Below are positions 24,854 through 35,568 of a stretch of 64,000 nt of DNA, piece after piece; positions within the stretch are counted from its first letter, which is position 1, and the number at the start of each line of letters is the position of its first letter. Under the pieces are notes generated by a model. That model saw only the letters and a program-made list of their open reading frames with translations. It had not been told where the DNA came from and made no database searches. Both the position numbers and the translations under genes were made by a program. Origin of the DNA: Caenorhabditis elegans (Eukaryota > Nematoda > Chromadorea > Rhabditida > Rhabditidae); the NCBI RefSeq assembly GCF_000002985.6, contig NC_003281.10:5518001-5582000 (forward strand), in the 5' to 3' direction.

Positions 24854-26303
24854 ATCCCAGTTTTAATCAACATTAATCAGCCTATGGTCTCTCCCCATCG
24901 ATCATACAATTATCACCCTATTAATCGTTATTGTCCGCCGTTCAGCACCACATTATTCATGTTTTCTCTGTTTATTTAGATCGATTGTTTGCTAGCGATA
25001 AGGACAACAATGAATGTTTTTATGGAACACCGACGGTCTTCCACCCGTATTATCGCGTTTTCAGTTGTTTTTTTATGATTTTTGGGGTATTTTTAATTTA
25101 CTTCCATTAATTTATTCACTCACCTCATAAACCATCAGCAAGCCGCTTCTTTATTATTCTTATTAGTCGAATTGTGCCTAAAAATTATAAAAATGAGGGA
25201 AAAATGATGACTAACTGTACCGTACCACTTCTAGGCGCGTACAGCTTTGAGAGCATTGGGTCTCGCCACGATCCGAACGTTTTACGGTAGAAACTGCTGA
25301 TTTTTACTATTTTTTGAAAGAATTTTATAGATGAAACCTATTAAACTCAGGAAATAACGAGGAAACTGGTATTTCCCAGTAAAAATTAAAAAAAAAAAAA
25401 ACAAAGTTCACCAACTAAAACACATTATATTTCGTAGATTGCACTTCCTGGTCACATTTTTCAATGTGAAATGTCTGTTTCTGATAAGAAAAATGGTTTT
25501 TTCCATCCACATTCCGCCTTTCTTTACTATTAAAACCAACATTATTTTCAAAGTTGTGATGTCTGTTCCTTTCCTTTGTTTCTTTCTCAAAATATGCACT
25601 TGTTACAAAAAATTGAAGAAATTGTATGAAAGTTTACATTTACACTTTGTTTTAAAAAAAAGTTCCGTATTTATCTAGATATTATTTATTGCAAGTTGGA
25701 TTTGTAGAATTTCTATACGATCAAGCAAAAAAAACCAAATTAAATTTCTAGACCTGAAACTTTTCGCGAGAAACAATTATTTGCCTTTCAACGGTTACTG
25801 TACTTTTCGTATAGCAAAAATGTTATCAAAAGAGAACTCGAAACAAATTTAACTATTTTTGAATATTTTAAAATAAAAAAATTTTCGTTGGGTTTTGAAA
25901 ACTATTTTTAAAAAGCCAAAAAAAACTAGCTGGGCTAGTTGAAATTGGAAAAATAAAAATACAGTACCCCTGGCTTAAAGGCGCATGGTCTTTCAGCAAT
26001 TGTGGTGAGAGTACCGAAGTGTTGTTTTTCAAAGTTCTATTTATAGGATTTTTTTGAAAGGGAACCGTGAAAAATTCGGCGCTTCCAAAAAACCCTACAA
26101 ACTGTCACTATAAACTTTTCGGGCGCTAGACCGGAAGTGAATTTTTATCTCGAAAAGTAATTTTTCTGCCGAGATTATGCAAAATAGGTGTATCTCTGTC
26201 TATGCATTTCAAATACACCAATGTTGCGTCCAATATGTGGGCGAGGCCTGAAACTTCGACAACTTCTACATATCCCTCAACCAAAATAATAAGTTTTTGC
26301 AGA
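24854..26303. other. Intergenic region with dispersed repeat words
   Basis: No gene is supported. Near 25965-25990 lies CAGTACCCCTGG followed by CTTAAAGGCGCATGG, a class of dispersed Caenorhabditis repeat also seen near 34950-34970 (TTTAAAGGCGCA). The right part is presumably upstream DNA of the kinase-like gene. Confidence 0.4.
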
Positions 26304-28226
26304 ATGTCCGAAATCGCAGAAGTTGTGCCAAAAATCATTGAAGCCATCTTTTCCAGCGTCCAAGAGCCTTTCAAAACTGTAAGACCCTCTCGTGCTGAAA
26401 GTATTTTTTTATTATTTTTGAAAATCTTCAGTTCAACATAACCATAAAACCTCTGGAAAATTCGAGAAGTTTCTGGTCAGAGTGCTATCAAATTCTAGTG
26501 ACTCCAAACTCGGAAGCACACGCGGACAAGGTGGTCTCCCCGATTTTTGTGAAGGTATTGTGAGCTGTATAACTCTGCGAGCAAGAGAGATAGCAAAAAA
26601 TTTTCAACTAACAAAATATTTTATGGAAAATTTTCTAAATTTTTTAAGTTGACAAGGTTTTGAAATCTCAAATGCTAGGCGAAAGGTTTTACTCCAAAAA
26701 CTCAAGTTCTAGATCCCACGAATCTCGGCTATCAACGCTGCCTGTGACCCAGATAATGCAGATGAGAATATGGAAATTCTGCGAACTCTCACTGCGGTAA
26801 TTTTGTATTTTGTTTTTGTTTTGACGCTATCAATTTTCAGCAAGAAGTGACGTTTTACTCTGACTTCTCGGGAATTCAGTTCTCCGGTTTCCCAATTCCC
26901 CGTTCCTATTACGGCGAGAATTTGGGAAACGAGAAAATGGCAGGTCTGGCGTGTGAGGATTATTCTGGAAAAGTGTATTCGATTGATTTTGTTCCCGGGT
27001 TTGATGAGTCTCAAGTTCTTCAACTTTTGGAGGCTCTTGCTCATTTTCATGCGAAAATTATTGAGATAAGTGATGAGATTCCATGGAAGAATTATGAAAA
27101 TGTGCTTTATGATGCGGCCTATATCAGGATGTTGGTGAGTTTTGAGCGGTAGGGAGGCAGGCACGAGATATTCAAATAGGCCTGAAAATGTGCCTGTCTG
27201 CCAGTGAAGCCCTAGGTATAGTAAGAAATAAAAAAAAAAGAGTATATTGCAATCGATTGCAATCTGGGCACATCTTTTCAAATTTCGAATTTAAAATTGG
27301 GCACATCTCTTTGATGGCCGCGAAAATTGGTGGCCGAATATTTTTGGAACTTATTGGAAATTGACTTTTCACAACAACCCGTAAATATGGTGTATGGTGT
27401 TTTGCTTACCTGAAAACCAGAGCGGCTCTTTCTCACGCTTCAGAATCAAAATTCCAGCACAACGACACCCTTGATTTTGAAAAGTTATGCCCGGCGGAGC
27501 TCTCCGGAAGAATTCAAGAAGTTAAGCATGCTTTTGATGAAGATGGAGTTAGAAATTCCGAAAAGAAAAACGAAAAACTTGGAATGCCATTGGTGATATG
27601 TCATAATGATTTGAACGCGTCAAATGTTCTATGGAATAATGAAACTGGAAAGGTAGAGTTGTCCAAGAGGACTACGTGTCATAGAATATAAAATTACTCC
27701 TAATAATAAAATTGAATAATTTCAGATCCAGGCATTTATCGATTTCCAGCACGTGTCAAAGGGTCCCGTCTCCTTTGATATTATTCGTATTTTGTGCCTT
27801 GGATTGTCAGTGGAAAATCGAAGAGCAAATACTCAAAGGTATCTTTTTCTAAGTCTAAACATTTTCAATAACCGAAAGAAGTAAAAATTGAAATGGCCCG
27901 CTTTTTGGCCGAGATTTGAAAATCGGGTTCGGAGATATAAAACACATTTCAAAACAAAGAGTCAGTTTCCATTTTCCAGATACCTGAACCACTACTATAC
28001 GACCTTCAAATCTCATTTTTCCACGGCTCCCTTCACTTTCTCCCAACTCGAAGAATCCTATCGAACTCACTTCAATTTTGTGAATGCCACGTCACTATTC
28101 AGTCTGTCGTATTACTACAAAATGTATAAGGATGAGAGTTTGGATTTGAAAAGTGGAGCTGACGAAAGGGAACACAAAGCTCAGGAGATTTTGAGACGGA
28201 CTATCGGAATTTTGGATGATATGTAA
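26304..28226 (+). CDS. CHK kinase-like (aminoglycoside/choline-kinase fold) protein
   Basis: Seven exons: 26304-26378, 26432-26554, 26713-26796, 26841-27134, 27458-27652, 27726-27838, 27980-28226; 376 residues. The start follows TTTTTTGCAG. The catalytic loop reads CHNDLNASNVLW (H-x-D-x4-N) near residue 245 and the metal-binding segment reads AFIDFQHV near residue 262, as in the nematode CHK family of phosphotransferases related to choline kinases. Substrate is unknown. The glycine loop region is weak, as is usual for this family. Length fits the family. I recall this family member as D1044.1; that name is from memory. An AATAAA follows at 28271. Confidence 0.85.
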
Positions 28227-28270
28227 TAGAAGAATATTTTTTAAAGATTTTTATATTATACATTAAAACA

Positions 28271-28276
28271 AATAAA
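28271..28276 (+). terminator. AATAAA poly(A) signal of the CHK-like gene
   Basis: A canonical AATAAA lies 45 bases after the stop codon. Confidence 0.7.
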
Positions 28277-28533
28277 CTACTACTAATATTTGGAATTTTT
28301 TAAATTTTGATGATGAACAAAGTTGCTTAAAACATTATTTCAAATATGACAACACATTTTAAATTCTTTACGAAACAAAAATAATCCTAGTAAATCTTCG
28401 GTAATACATTAAAAACATCAAAGGTTTCGTAAATCAATGTTAAACAAATTGCGAAATATCGTCCGACTTGCAGTCAAACACTAGAGTATACATATACATA
28501 ATACCCTTCCGTAACCCGGTTTTTAGCCTCAAG

Positions 28534-28614
28534 AGATTACTCATCAGATCGACACATGTTTTCTTTTTTCACTTCAACATGCTGCGTCTCTTGTCAATTT
28601 GATCTGAGTAATCT
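28534..28614. repeat. Inverted repeat / potential hairpin
   Basis: AGATTACTC-ATC-AGATC at 28534-28550 is inverted as GATCTGAGTAATCT at 28601-28614. A further GACA / TGTC pair lies inside with bulges. The structure would be an imperfect hairpin of about 81 bases. Confidence 0.5.
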
Positions 28615-29131
28615 ATGGGAGATCAGCAAGAACAATTTGCTATTTGCTAGAAATTGATAACACTTTTTGAAATATTTGAAAGGTAGTTTCTATGCTAGAT
28701 TTTTCTATGTTAATCTGAATTTTAACATTTTTCAATTGATTTTATGCAGTACCTGAAAGTGGTCAAAATTTTGGAGCCATCGAACGACGCTTCAATATTC
28801 CGCCATGCTACAAAACTCAAGATTCCTTACAAGCGTCTTTGGGCGGAGCTTGAGCACGGGTGTCATTGGAGCTTCAAACTTCTTGGCTTCCAATTCCAAA
28901 TGAATCATTCTTTCAACACATCACCTCCTTCTCAATAATTCCTTATCACTACTCTTTTTCCAACTGCTTACACGTTTTTATCGGTTATTTCTCTATTCCC
29001 CTTTCTCTCTCAGTTACTCCGGGTGTCTGTTCTCCACAGTTTTTGCAACAACTTGCGTGGTTTGACCATTGATTTTTTTTGCCTCTTGTTACTTTATTCT
29101 TGATTTAAGACAGGAACCGGGTTTATGGAAA

Positions 29132-32100
29132 ATGCCCAACGACTTGCCGTTGCTGCCTCCGAAGAATCAGCACAAACACTTGGATAAAACTATGATCTCA
29201 CTGCCGTCGGATTTCAGGTAAGGAATAAAAGTTGAGGATGTTATGTTAATCCGTACATTCGAATTGGAATGTATCTGCAAATTCGTTCTTGAAGAACATT
29301 AGTAGGTTAGCTTCAAGCGGGATTATGACATGTCGACGTTTTAGGCCCGAGAAAGAAGCGGAGTTCTTGCACTCTCCCCTCCCCCACACTCTCTAACCAA
29401 CCCATTTTTACAGTGTAATAACTTTCATCAAGATTTAGCCAATAGCTGATTGATTGTGCTGATTGTGCTTTTTTTAATTGATATAACATTTAGAAATGAG
29501 GAACATTTAGAAACATGAACAGTTTATTCAAAAATATTAGGCTTACAACACTCTACACTTATCTCATTACAACATTCTTTTATTATCATATTGACATCCA
29601 TAGACTGAAATTCCAAGTTTTAGAAATCAGAAACCTTGGAAACAAAACTTACCATTTTGCTAGGTAATTTAGCTGACACAGCTGGAACCGCCAACAATTC
29701 AGTCATGAAAATAATCAGTGATAGAAACAATAATGCAAAACTAGCATACATGTCAACTATGAATATTAAGTTTAAAATTGTTATGTAGTACCTAATCACA
29801 CGTGGACTAGCAACAATTGATAAAACATTGTTATATATTATAGGTACCAAGCGTTAAATCTTACACTATGGGCTATTGTCGTAAAAAATAAAATAAAATA
29901 ATACAAATCACGTTACCTGAAATTTTTTAAATTCTCAATTTTTTCGCAATTCGCCATTTTAATTGTTTAAAAAGATATGAGAGGAGGAGAGTTAAGACAC
30001 TCAGCTTCTCTGTACTCTCCCGTGCCTCCATACGTCTAAAACTTACAATTTTCATACGAATTAGTTTCTTACAATTAGTAGATTCGGAGACGAATTAGTT
30101 ACATTCGTATTAGTTTTACTCATTGTGTTTTAGGTTTTAAACAATCTATCATAGTCAATTTTTATATTACAGGCATTTGGCTCATGTCGGTCCAATGGGA
30201 TCATCGGAAATTGAAAATCTTCGGACGAGCGATAATGTGATTGATACGGTTAATGAAAGGTTTGTGATCTACAAGCATTACTTGAATTCAATGTGGATGA
30301 ATAAAGAATTCAGCAGCTACTACATAAGACCCTCCTCGTCGAATAGTACACTCCGATCGCAGAGAAAAGAAAAAGATGTAGGGAACTATTTAATTACTTT
30401 TCTCCAAAAAAGTTCAACTTTTCAGAGAGTTGGACTAGATGATGCTTTCCCATCAGCTTCAAAAAGTGAAGAAGAGGTTGAAGTTGTCAGAGGTTACGAG
30501 AATCAACCAACATCCCACCAATACATAAATATTGCTCCACCACGTCCGAGCAAGAAAAATTATAAGGCTCCAGCTCCCCCTACTCCTCCTCCACAGTGAG
30601 TATTTGTATGACATTTTCTAACAACACAGTTTTTGAATTAGTTTTTTACCTCAATTCCAAGAAGTACTTCCTTTAGAATTAAGTTTCTTACTGGCGCTTT
30701 CAAATTTGACAACTGAATCAAAAGTTGGTTGAGAATTAAACTTTCAGGAACAGCAAGCCGAATTTGATCTTCAACGCCCAAGACGACGAGGAGGAAACAT
30801 CAGAAATCTCAGAGCAACCTGTAGTTTTTCGGTATTTCTTGATTGGACCCTGAAGTTTAAAAATTTTTCAATTTTCAGGTCAATCTCCCACACTTCGAAT
30901 ATCTCAACACACATAGCTCCACCTCCAAAAATCCAAACCGCCGACCGAATCGTTGCACCGAAGCCTAACTCTCTGGTGATCGAAAGACCGGGTGATCTTG
31001 GTGGTGCTTTTAGTTTCGGTCTCGATGATTGCATTCCAATTGTTAAAAGTACACCACCTCTCAATACACTTTCTCCGTTGCATCGGCCTTTGGCAATCCC
31101 GAAGAATCAGGAGGAGACACCGATATTGAGTCCGGCGAGTCCGCCGGATGACTCGAATTATATGTCAACTATTCGGAGCACATCCGTTCAAGGGAGAAAG
31201 ATCTTGGATGAGCTTGACGATTGGTTGGATGACCTGGATGATCTCGATAGGGATCAATTATCCACAATCAGTACTGACGAATCGGGTTATCCGACGCTTG
31301 CACTAGAAAAAGATCGGGCTTTTATGAAGCATTTGGTGGAGAAGTATGAGTTGGGGGTAGCTCCAGAGACAATTAGACTTCGGAAGAAAAAAGGACCGGC
31401 TCCAAAAGCTCCAAGCCTCCCTCCAGACCTCTCCTCTCCAACATTCCAAGCTCCAGGATTTATTCCTGCGTTCTCCGCTCGGCCTGTGAGTATGCCTCCC
31501 AACCGACCACCTCCCTCATATGAAGCTCCAAGCTTTGATGCTCCCGAAGCTCCTGGTACAGTATTAATCAATGGAAGAGCCTTGACAAAGCAAAATGCGC
31601 TAGACCTCCGCTCAAGTGACGAAAGTGGAGTACCTCCTGCAATTGCCAGGTTCTTATATGATAAGAGGATCAAGTCAGCAACAATGCCAATGTCCATCGG
31701 AAGAATGACGTCTTCATCTGGGAACACGGATGTTTCCACTACCTCGTCAAGATCAAATGCAGATACTGTGTCAAGTATTCTGTCGACGGTTGGGGAGGAT
31801 GATGATGTGGAAGTTCTGAAAAGGGATCGGGAAGTTGAAGAAGAGTTTGTACCGCCCGTGCCAAAGCCGAGGAGCAGAAAGACGGTAAGCTTTCTTGTGT
31901 GATCCACAAGATCAGTTATGTAGGTGCAACATTAAGAGAGGAATTACGGAATTAAAGTATTACTTTCAACTTTTGAATCATATTTCTGACCATTTGATGA
32001 GTCACCATAAAATAGATATTTGTGAATCTGAATGAGAGGGGGGGGGGGCAAAAGTTTCAAGAACGGGTGCTCCTGAACCTAAACGATATTTGCTCCAATT

Positions 32101-33113
32101 ACTTGGATCTAGTCGTACTCACGATTTTCACAGTTATTCTCACATTTTCGAAAGCAAATCAGTTCCGCTACCCTTTGACCTGATTCTATAATTTATTCTC
32201 TCCCCTCTAGAACAAATATAAATCTATTTAAATGAAACCGATACAAACATCAAAAAGTCAACAATCACCAATGTTCTTCTTCATTTGTTTTTCTTCGCAG
32301 GTCTCAACGGAACCGTTAAAAGAAGAAGAAGAAGAAAATGTCGAAGAGGAGATAAAGGGCGAAAACGTGATTGGGGAGGAGTTTCAAGTGGTGGGAGATA
32401 CAAAAATAAATGATGAACAAGAAGATCGGGTGGAAGCGACAAAAGACAAGGTAACTAGTAGTGATAAAAGATCAATCGCCAAGATAAGCTTATTGGAATT
32501 TGAAATAGTTTGCTAATTACCCCTAGTTTCCAATTTTTCCGAGAAAGTACTTTTGTTGATTGGAACTGCCATTCATAGGATCACAAGGTGATCGAAAACA
32601 AAAAGAAGCAGCTGACTACTTGCGAATTTCCAGTAGAAATAGATTTAGAGAAGCAAGAAATTCGAGAAATTCTTTAGACAAAATTTTTCTTTGGAATGGT
32701 GGGTCATGGGTCCGCACGTACCCAAGTTTCTCTCTGAGACTGAGCAAAATGTATAAGTGGGCTCTCAATACAATTTTCTGTCATAGGTACGTGCAGACAT
32801 TTTTAAGCAAACGATCGATCAAACCAAGTAATGAGCAAAAATAGTGCTAATAGGTTAAGATTTCCTACGAGGCAGGTTGCATACCCTAGCAGATATTTCT
32901 AAATAGATTTTGTACCAAATATCATTAACTGGGGAGCCTTCAGTAGTTGTCCTATTTCCTGGCACTTGTTAATTTTCAAAAAATTATTCAAATTCCCACT
33001 ATTTTCAGATTAATGACGCTTTCATCATGCTTCCACCACCTTCAGCAGCCGCAATGATCCCATCAGATTCAGAATCCGAAGACGACGATAATTTCATTAT
33101 TACTCGATTTTAA
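29132..33113 (+). CDS. CRIB-domain, proline-rich Cdc42/Rac effector
   Basis: Seven exons: 29132-29217, 30173-30377, 30426-30595, 30748-30831, 30879-31884, 32301-32450, 33009-33113; 601 residues. It starts MPNDLPLLPPK. ISLPSDFRHLAHVG (about residues 22-35) fits the CRIB consensus I-S-x-P-x(2-4)-F-x-H-x2-H-V-G that binds GTP-loaded Cdc42/Rac. No kinase domain follows; instead there are proline-rich stretches (KAPAPPTPPPQ, residues about 145-155; others at 330-400) suited to SH3 partners, an Asp-rich DDWLDDLDDLDRD segment, and an acidic end. It is therefore probably an adaptor. An out-of-frame ATG at 29125 precedes the chosen start. The 48-base third intron-size gap (30378-30425) is in frame and stop-free, so it could be retained. 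The first intron holds another gene on the minus strand. Confidence 0.82.
29524..29751 (-). CDS. Nested small secreted peptide with two Cys-Cys pairs
   Basis: Exon 29653-29751 encodes 33 residues beginning MYASFALLFLSLIIF, a good signal peptide with a likely cut after AVPAVSA. It ends at ATG|GTAAGTTTTG. A typical 48-base intron (29605-29652, ending GGAATTTCAG) leads to exon 29524-29604, in phase 0, containing IIKECCNEISVECCKPN and TAA. The precursor has 59 residues and the mature peptide about 32, with four cysteines as two vicinal pairs. AATAAA overlaps the stop codon. TTCATAG just before TTGACATG could be a trans-splice or intron acceptor. The gene lies wholly inside the first intron of the CRIB gene on the opposite strand. 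A secreted signalling or defence-type peptide is inferred; I recognise no family. Confidence 0.72.
32038..32048 (+). repeat. Run of 11 G
   Basis: An uninterrupted G11 tract preceded by GAGA lies in the intron 31885-32300 of the CRIB gene. Long G runs are rare and mutable in C. elegans; this one is shorter than the tracts classically lost without the DOG-1 helicase. Confidence 0.9.
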
Positions 33114-33196
33114 ATTATTTGTTTTACTTAAATTCTTAACTAAACTCTAGTCAATTGTCTCTCTACATTCCAGTGCCAAACCACCATTCCATTAAA

Positions 33197-33215
33197 AATA
33201 AATTTCTCAAATAAA
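33197..33215 (+). terminator. Two AATAAA signals of the CRIB gene
   Basis: AATAAA occurs at 33197-33202 and 33210-33215, about 85-100 bases after the stop. They face the 3' end of the convergent minus-strand gene, whose signal is at 33247-33252. Confidence 0.7.
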
Positions 33216-33246
33216 ACCGATTCGATTTGCGAAAAAAGCAATATAT

Positions 33247-33252
33247 TTTATT
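33247..33252 (-). terminator. AATAAA poly(A) signal of the small helical-protein gene
   Basis: TTTATT on the plus strand reads AATAAA on the minus strand, about 70 bases beyond the stop at 33322. Confidence 0.55.
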
Positions 33253-33321
33253 TTCATTTCTTCACAGCACAAAAAATAACAATTTGGAAGGTATGTACAG
33301 AATCCGTTTCGATCAAACGCG

Positions 33322-34115
33322 TCAATGGGAGGTTTCAAGCAACTTTTTCAGATGCTCCTCGGCGGCTTCCAGATCATCACGGAGATAACGGAGTTTTGCA
33401 GGGGTCACAAATTCCTCGTTGTATACGTTTTTCTGGAAAAGTAAAAGGGTTTAAAGGGTGGAATGGGATAATCTTTTGTGGCCTACACTATCTTTTTTAA
33501 GTTGTTAACTGATCTACAATCTCGAAAATTCCCCGTAAAACTGCAATTTTTGAGTAATATGTTCAGTTACAGCCTTTTGGAAACTCAAAATCCTAGTGCT
33601 TTGTCATTTGAATTTTGCATTTTGTCCAGCGTACAGAATAGTTTTTGCTAAGTAGTCGAGAAATTTTATAATTTGACGTTTCAGAGAAATTGAAAACTAT
33701 TTTTTTCCGAAAACGGGCTTAACTATTGCAATTTTTTAAATTTGAGGTTGTGGAATAAAGTACTGTTTCCATCGCAACATAATTTGCGCGTAAAACATGG
33801 TGCATCGGGTCCGTGAATTGAAAAAGGAAAATTTTGTTTTTTCAAAAAATGTCGATGCACCATGTTCAATTCATAATTCAACTATGTATTTAAGGGTGCT
33901 AATGGACAATCTAATTTCAAATTTTCTTCAAAATGATTCACAGAAATTAAAGAAAACCTTACCAAAGCCATTTCACTGCGAATTACTTGATACCGAGCCA
34001 ATTCCAAGTCACACTCGAACTTTGTCTGATCATCGCAATTTGGCGCGTCGTGGATTCTAATGAGATCATACTCTTGACGGCCGATTTTGGCAAGACGGGC
34101 GGCTTCGTCGCACAT
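33322..34115 (-). CDS. Small helical protein, 87 residues, family unknown
   Basis: Exon 33963-34115 encodes MCDEAARLAKIGRQEYD onward and ends at TTG|GTAAGG. Exon 33322-33432 continues in phase 0 and ends ETSH then TGA. The start ATG lies 15 bases after a CATATTTCAG acceptor, which fits SL trans-splicing with a short leader. The product is acidic, rich in Leu, Ala, Glu and Arg, and probably forms two or three helices (about 5-22, 38-58, 64-85). It has no signal peptide or membrane span. It resembles a subunit-type or chaperone-like helical protein only in general shape; I cannot name it. The frame remains open upstream to the acceptor, so an additional 5' exon is possible. Confidence 0.62.
33668..33696 (+). 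repeat. 29-bp direct repeat, copy 1
   Basis: ATAATTTGACGTTTCAGAGA and nine further bases here are identical to 34225-34253. This copy lies in the single intron of the small helical-protein gene; the other lies upstream of its first exon. Confidence 0.85.
33796..33864. repeat. Hairpin with CATGGTGCATCG arms
   Basis: CATGGTGCATCG at 33796-33807 is exactly inverted at 33853-33864. The same word occurs near 4107 and, with changes, near 11962, suggesting a dispersed repeat family. Confidence 0.65.
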
Positions 34116-35568
34116 TTTGTAATTATTAGCTGAAATATGAAATTGGAATAAAATCTAAAATTTTGTTATGCAAATCGGTTAATAGAAGGAGAGATGAGAG
34201 CGGTGGAGAGAATACGATGAATAGATAATTTGACGTTTCAGAGAAATTGAAAAGTGACCCGGACTAGATCGGAGATAAAATCTTCGAGTTGCGTACGGAT
34301 GGACCTGTCTCCGGAGACGGGGGAAAACTGACAAAGGTATTCGAAAAAAGGTAGGAAGGACCCCCAAAAGAGGCGGGGTTTAGATACACTTTAAACTGTA
34401 AAACAACAATATAAGATAGTGAGAGAAAGAGAGGCTGAGAGGAAGACGGTAGAGACGCAGAGAACCACGAGGTGATCGAGATAAACAGATGGAGAGAAGA
34501 TCAATCAACGTACTTTGTGTGCTTTTTGATTTGATGTCTCGGTTTTTTTCTGTGTGGGAATCATGTTGATTAGAGATTATTTACAGAGATATGTAAAATT
34601 GATAATTTTGAACAAAACGTGGAAAAAATGAAATTTTTGAATTAGAATTATGAATTTCTGAATCTGTGTTTGATTCTTCTAGAATTTCAGTTTTAAGTTT
34701 ATGCAAAAGTTTAATACACAATTAGATTAATTATAATATTATACGTCGGCTAATTTTTGTAACATCTGATGCAATTGCGCTCTATTAGACGGAATTATTT
34801 TTCGGGGATTTTATAATAAGTAAAAACACAGTCCGAGTAGAAAGCTTTGTTTTATTTTAGTTAGTTTTAAACCAGTAAATTAAAAAAAAATAGACGTGCG
34901 TCTTCATTGGGTTACTGTAACTTTCTGAAAATCTTTTGATAACTACCGTAACTCTTTAAAGGCGCAAGTCTCTTTTCATTATTTTAACTAAAATTCAAAG
35001 CTAAAAATCGGTTTTTTTATAAACGGATTAATTGACAGATTAAAATATTCCTAATGAACGCAAGAAAATAACAGCCACGTGGGTTCTGAAAAATTGCAAA
35101 CCAAGCAATTTTTGATTCCAAGGTAAACAAATTGTCAGCGAACTCTCTCTCTTTCTTTCAATAACCTCGTGACGAGTCTTCCAAACTACAGGTAAATAAT
35201 CGAGATGGCTATCTAAATTATACGGTTTTCTTTCTTCTTTGTTGGAATTTAATTTCAAATTTTTTAGGTTCAGGGTCACACGTGTGCCTACAGGAAAACT
35301 GTAATGTAGTCTATCTGACAGGTGTCCATCCCAATCAATCATTAAATGAATGCTCTCCGAGCCGTTCACTCCTTATCTTATCTCGATCACATGGCTCTCT
35401 GTGACGTCACATGTTGTTTTCCCAATTCGGTTTTCAGCCGATTCATTCCATAATTACTTTGCACCTGAACGAGAAACGAACAAAGAATAAAAATTAAAAC
35501 TTCTTCAATTAAAAAGTTGGTTGAACAAGGAGAAGAATGACAAAACAGACAGAAAAAAGGAATTATCA
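34116..35568. other. Spacer between the helical-protein gene and the ALKBH4 gene
   Basis: It includes copy 2 of the 29-bp repeat (34225-34253), a perfect palindrome GTCTCCGGAGAC near 34309, a TTTAAAGGCGCA repeat word near 34957, and a perfect CRE-type TGACGTCA at 35402-35409. A 109-codon minus-strand frame (35040-35369) lacks splice or regulatory support and is left out. Confidence 0.4.
34225..34253 (+). repeat. 29-bp direct repeat, copy 2
   Basis: Identical to 33668-33696. The two copies flank the first coding exon (33963-34115) of the minus-strand helical-protein gene and are 557 bases apart. Confidence 0.85.

Larger units (their letters stand above)
28227..29131. other. Intergenic spacer with a bulged hairpin
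   Basis: The spacer lies between the CHK-like gene and the CRIB gene. It contains the hairpin at 28534-28614 listed separately and pyrimidine-rich DNA at 28950-29020. The start of the CRIB gene may include an unseen upstream exon here, because the frame stays open upstream of its first ATG to the acceptor-like TTTAAG at 29109. Confidence 0.4.

Noticed and set aside
29255-30115. The nested-gene intron as a transposon with terminal inverted repeats
   Set aside because: The ends share only short AT-rich words such as ACGAATTAGT; no inverted termini or target duplication could be aligned.
35040-35369. 109-codon minus-strand open frame
   Set aside because: No homology, splice partner or poly(A) signal; a frame of this length can arise by chance in 64 kb.
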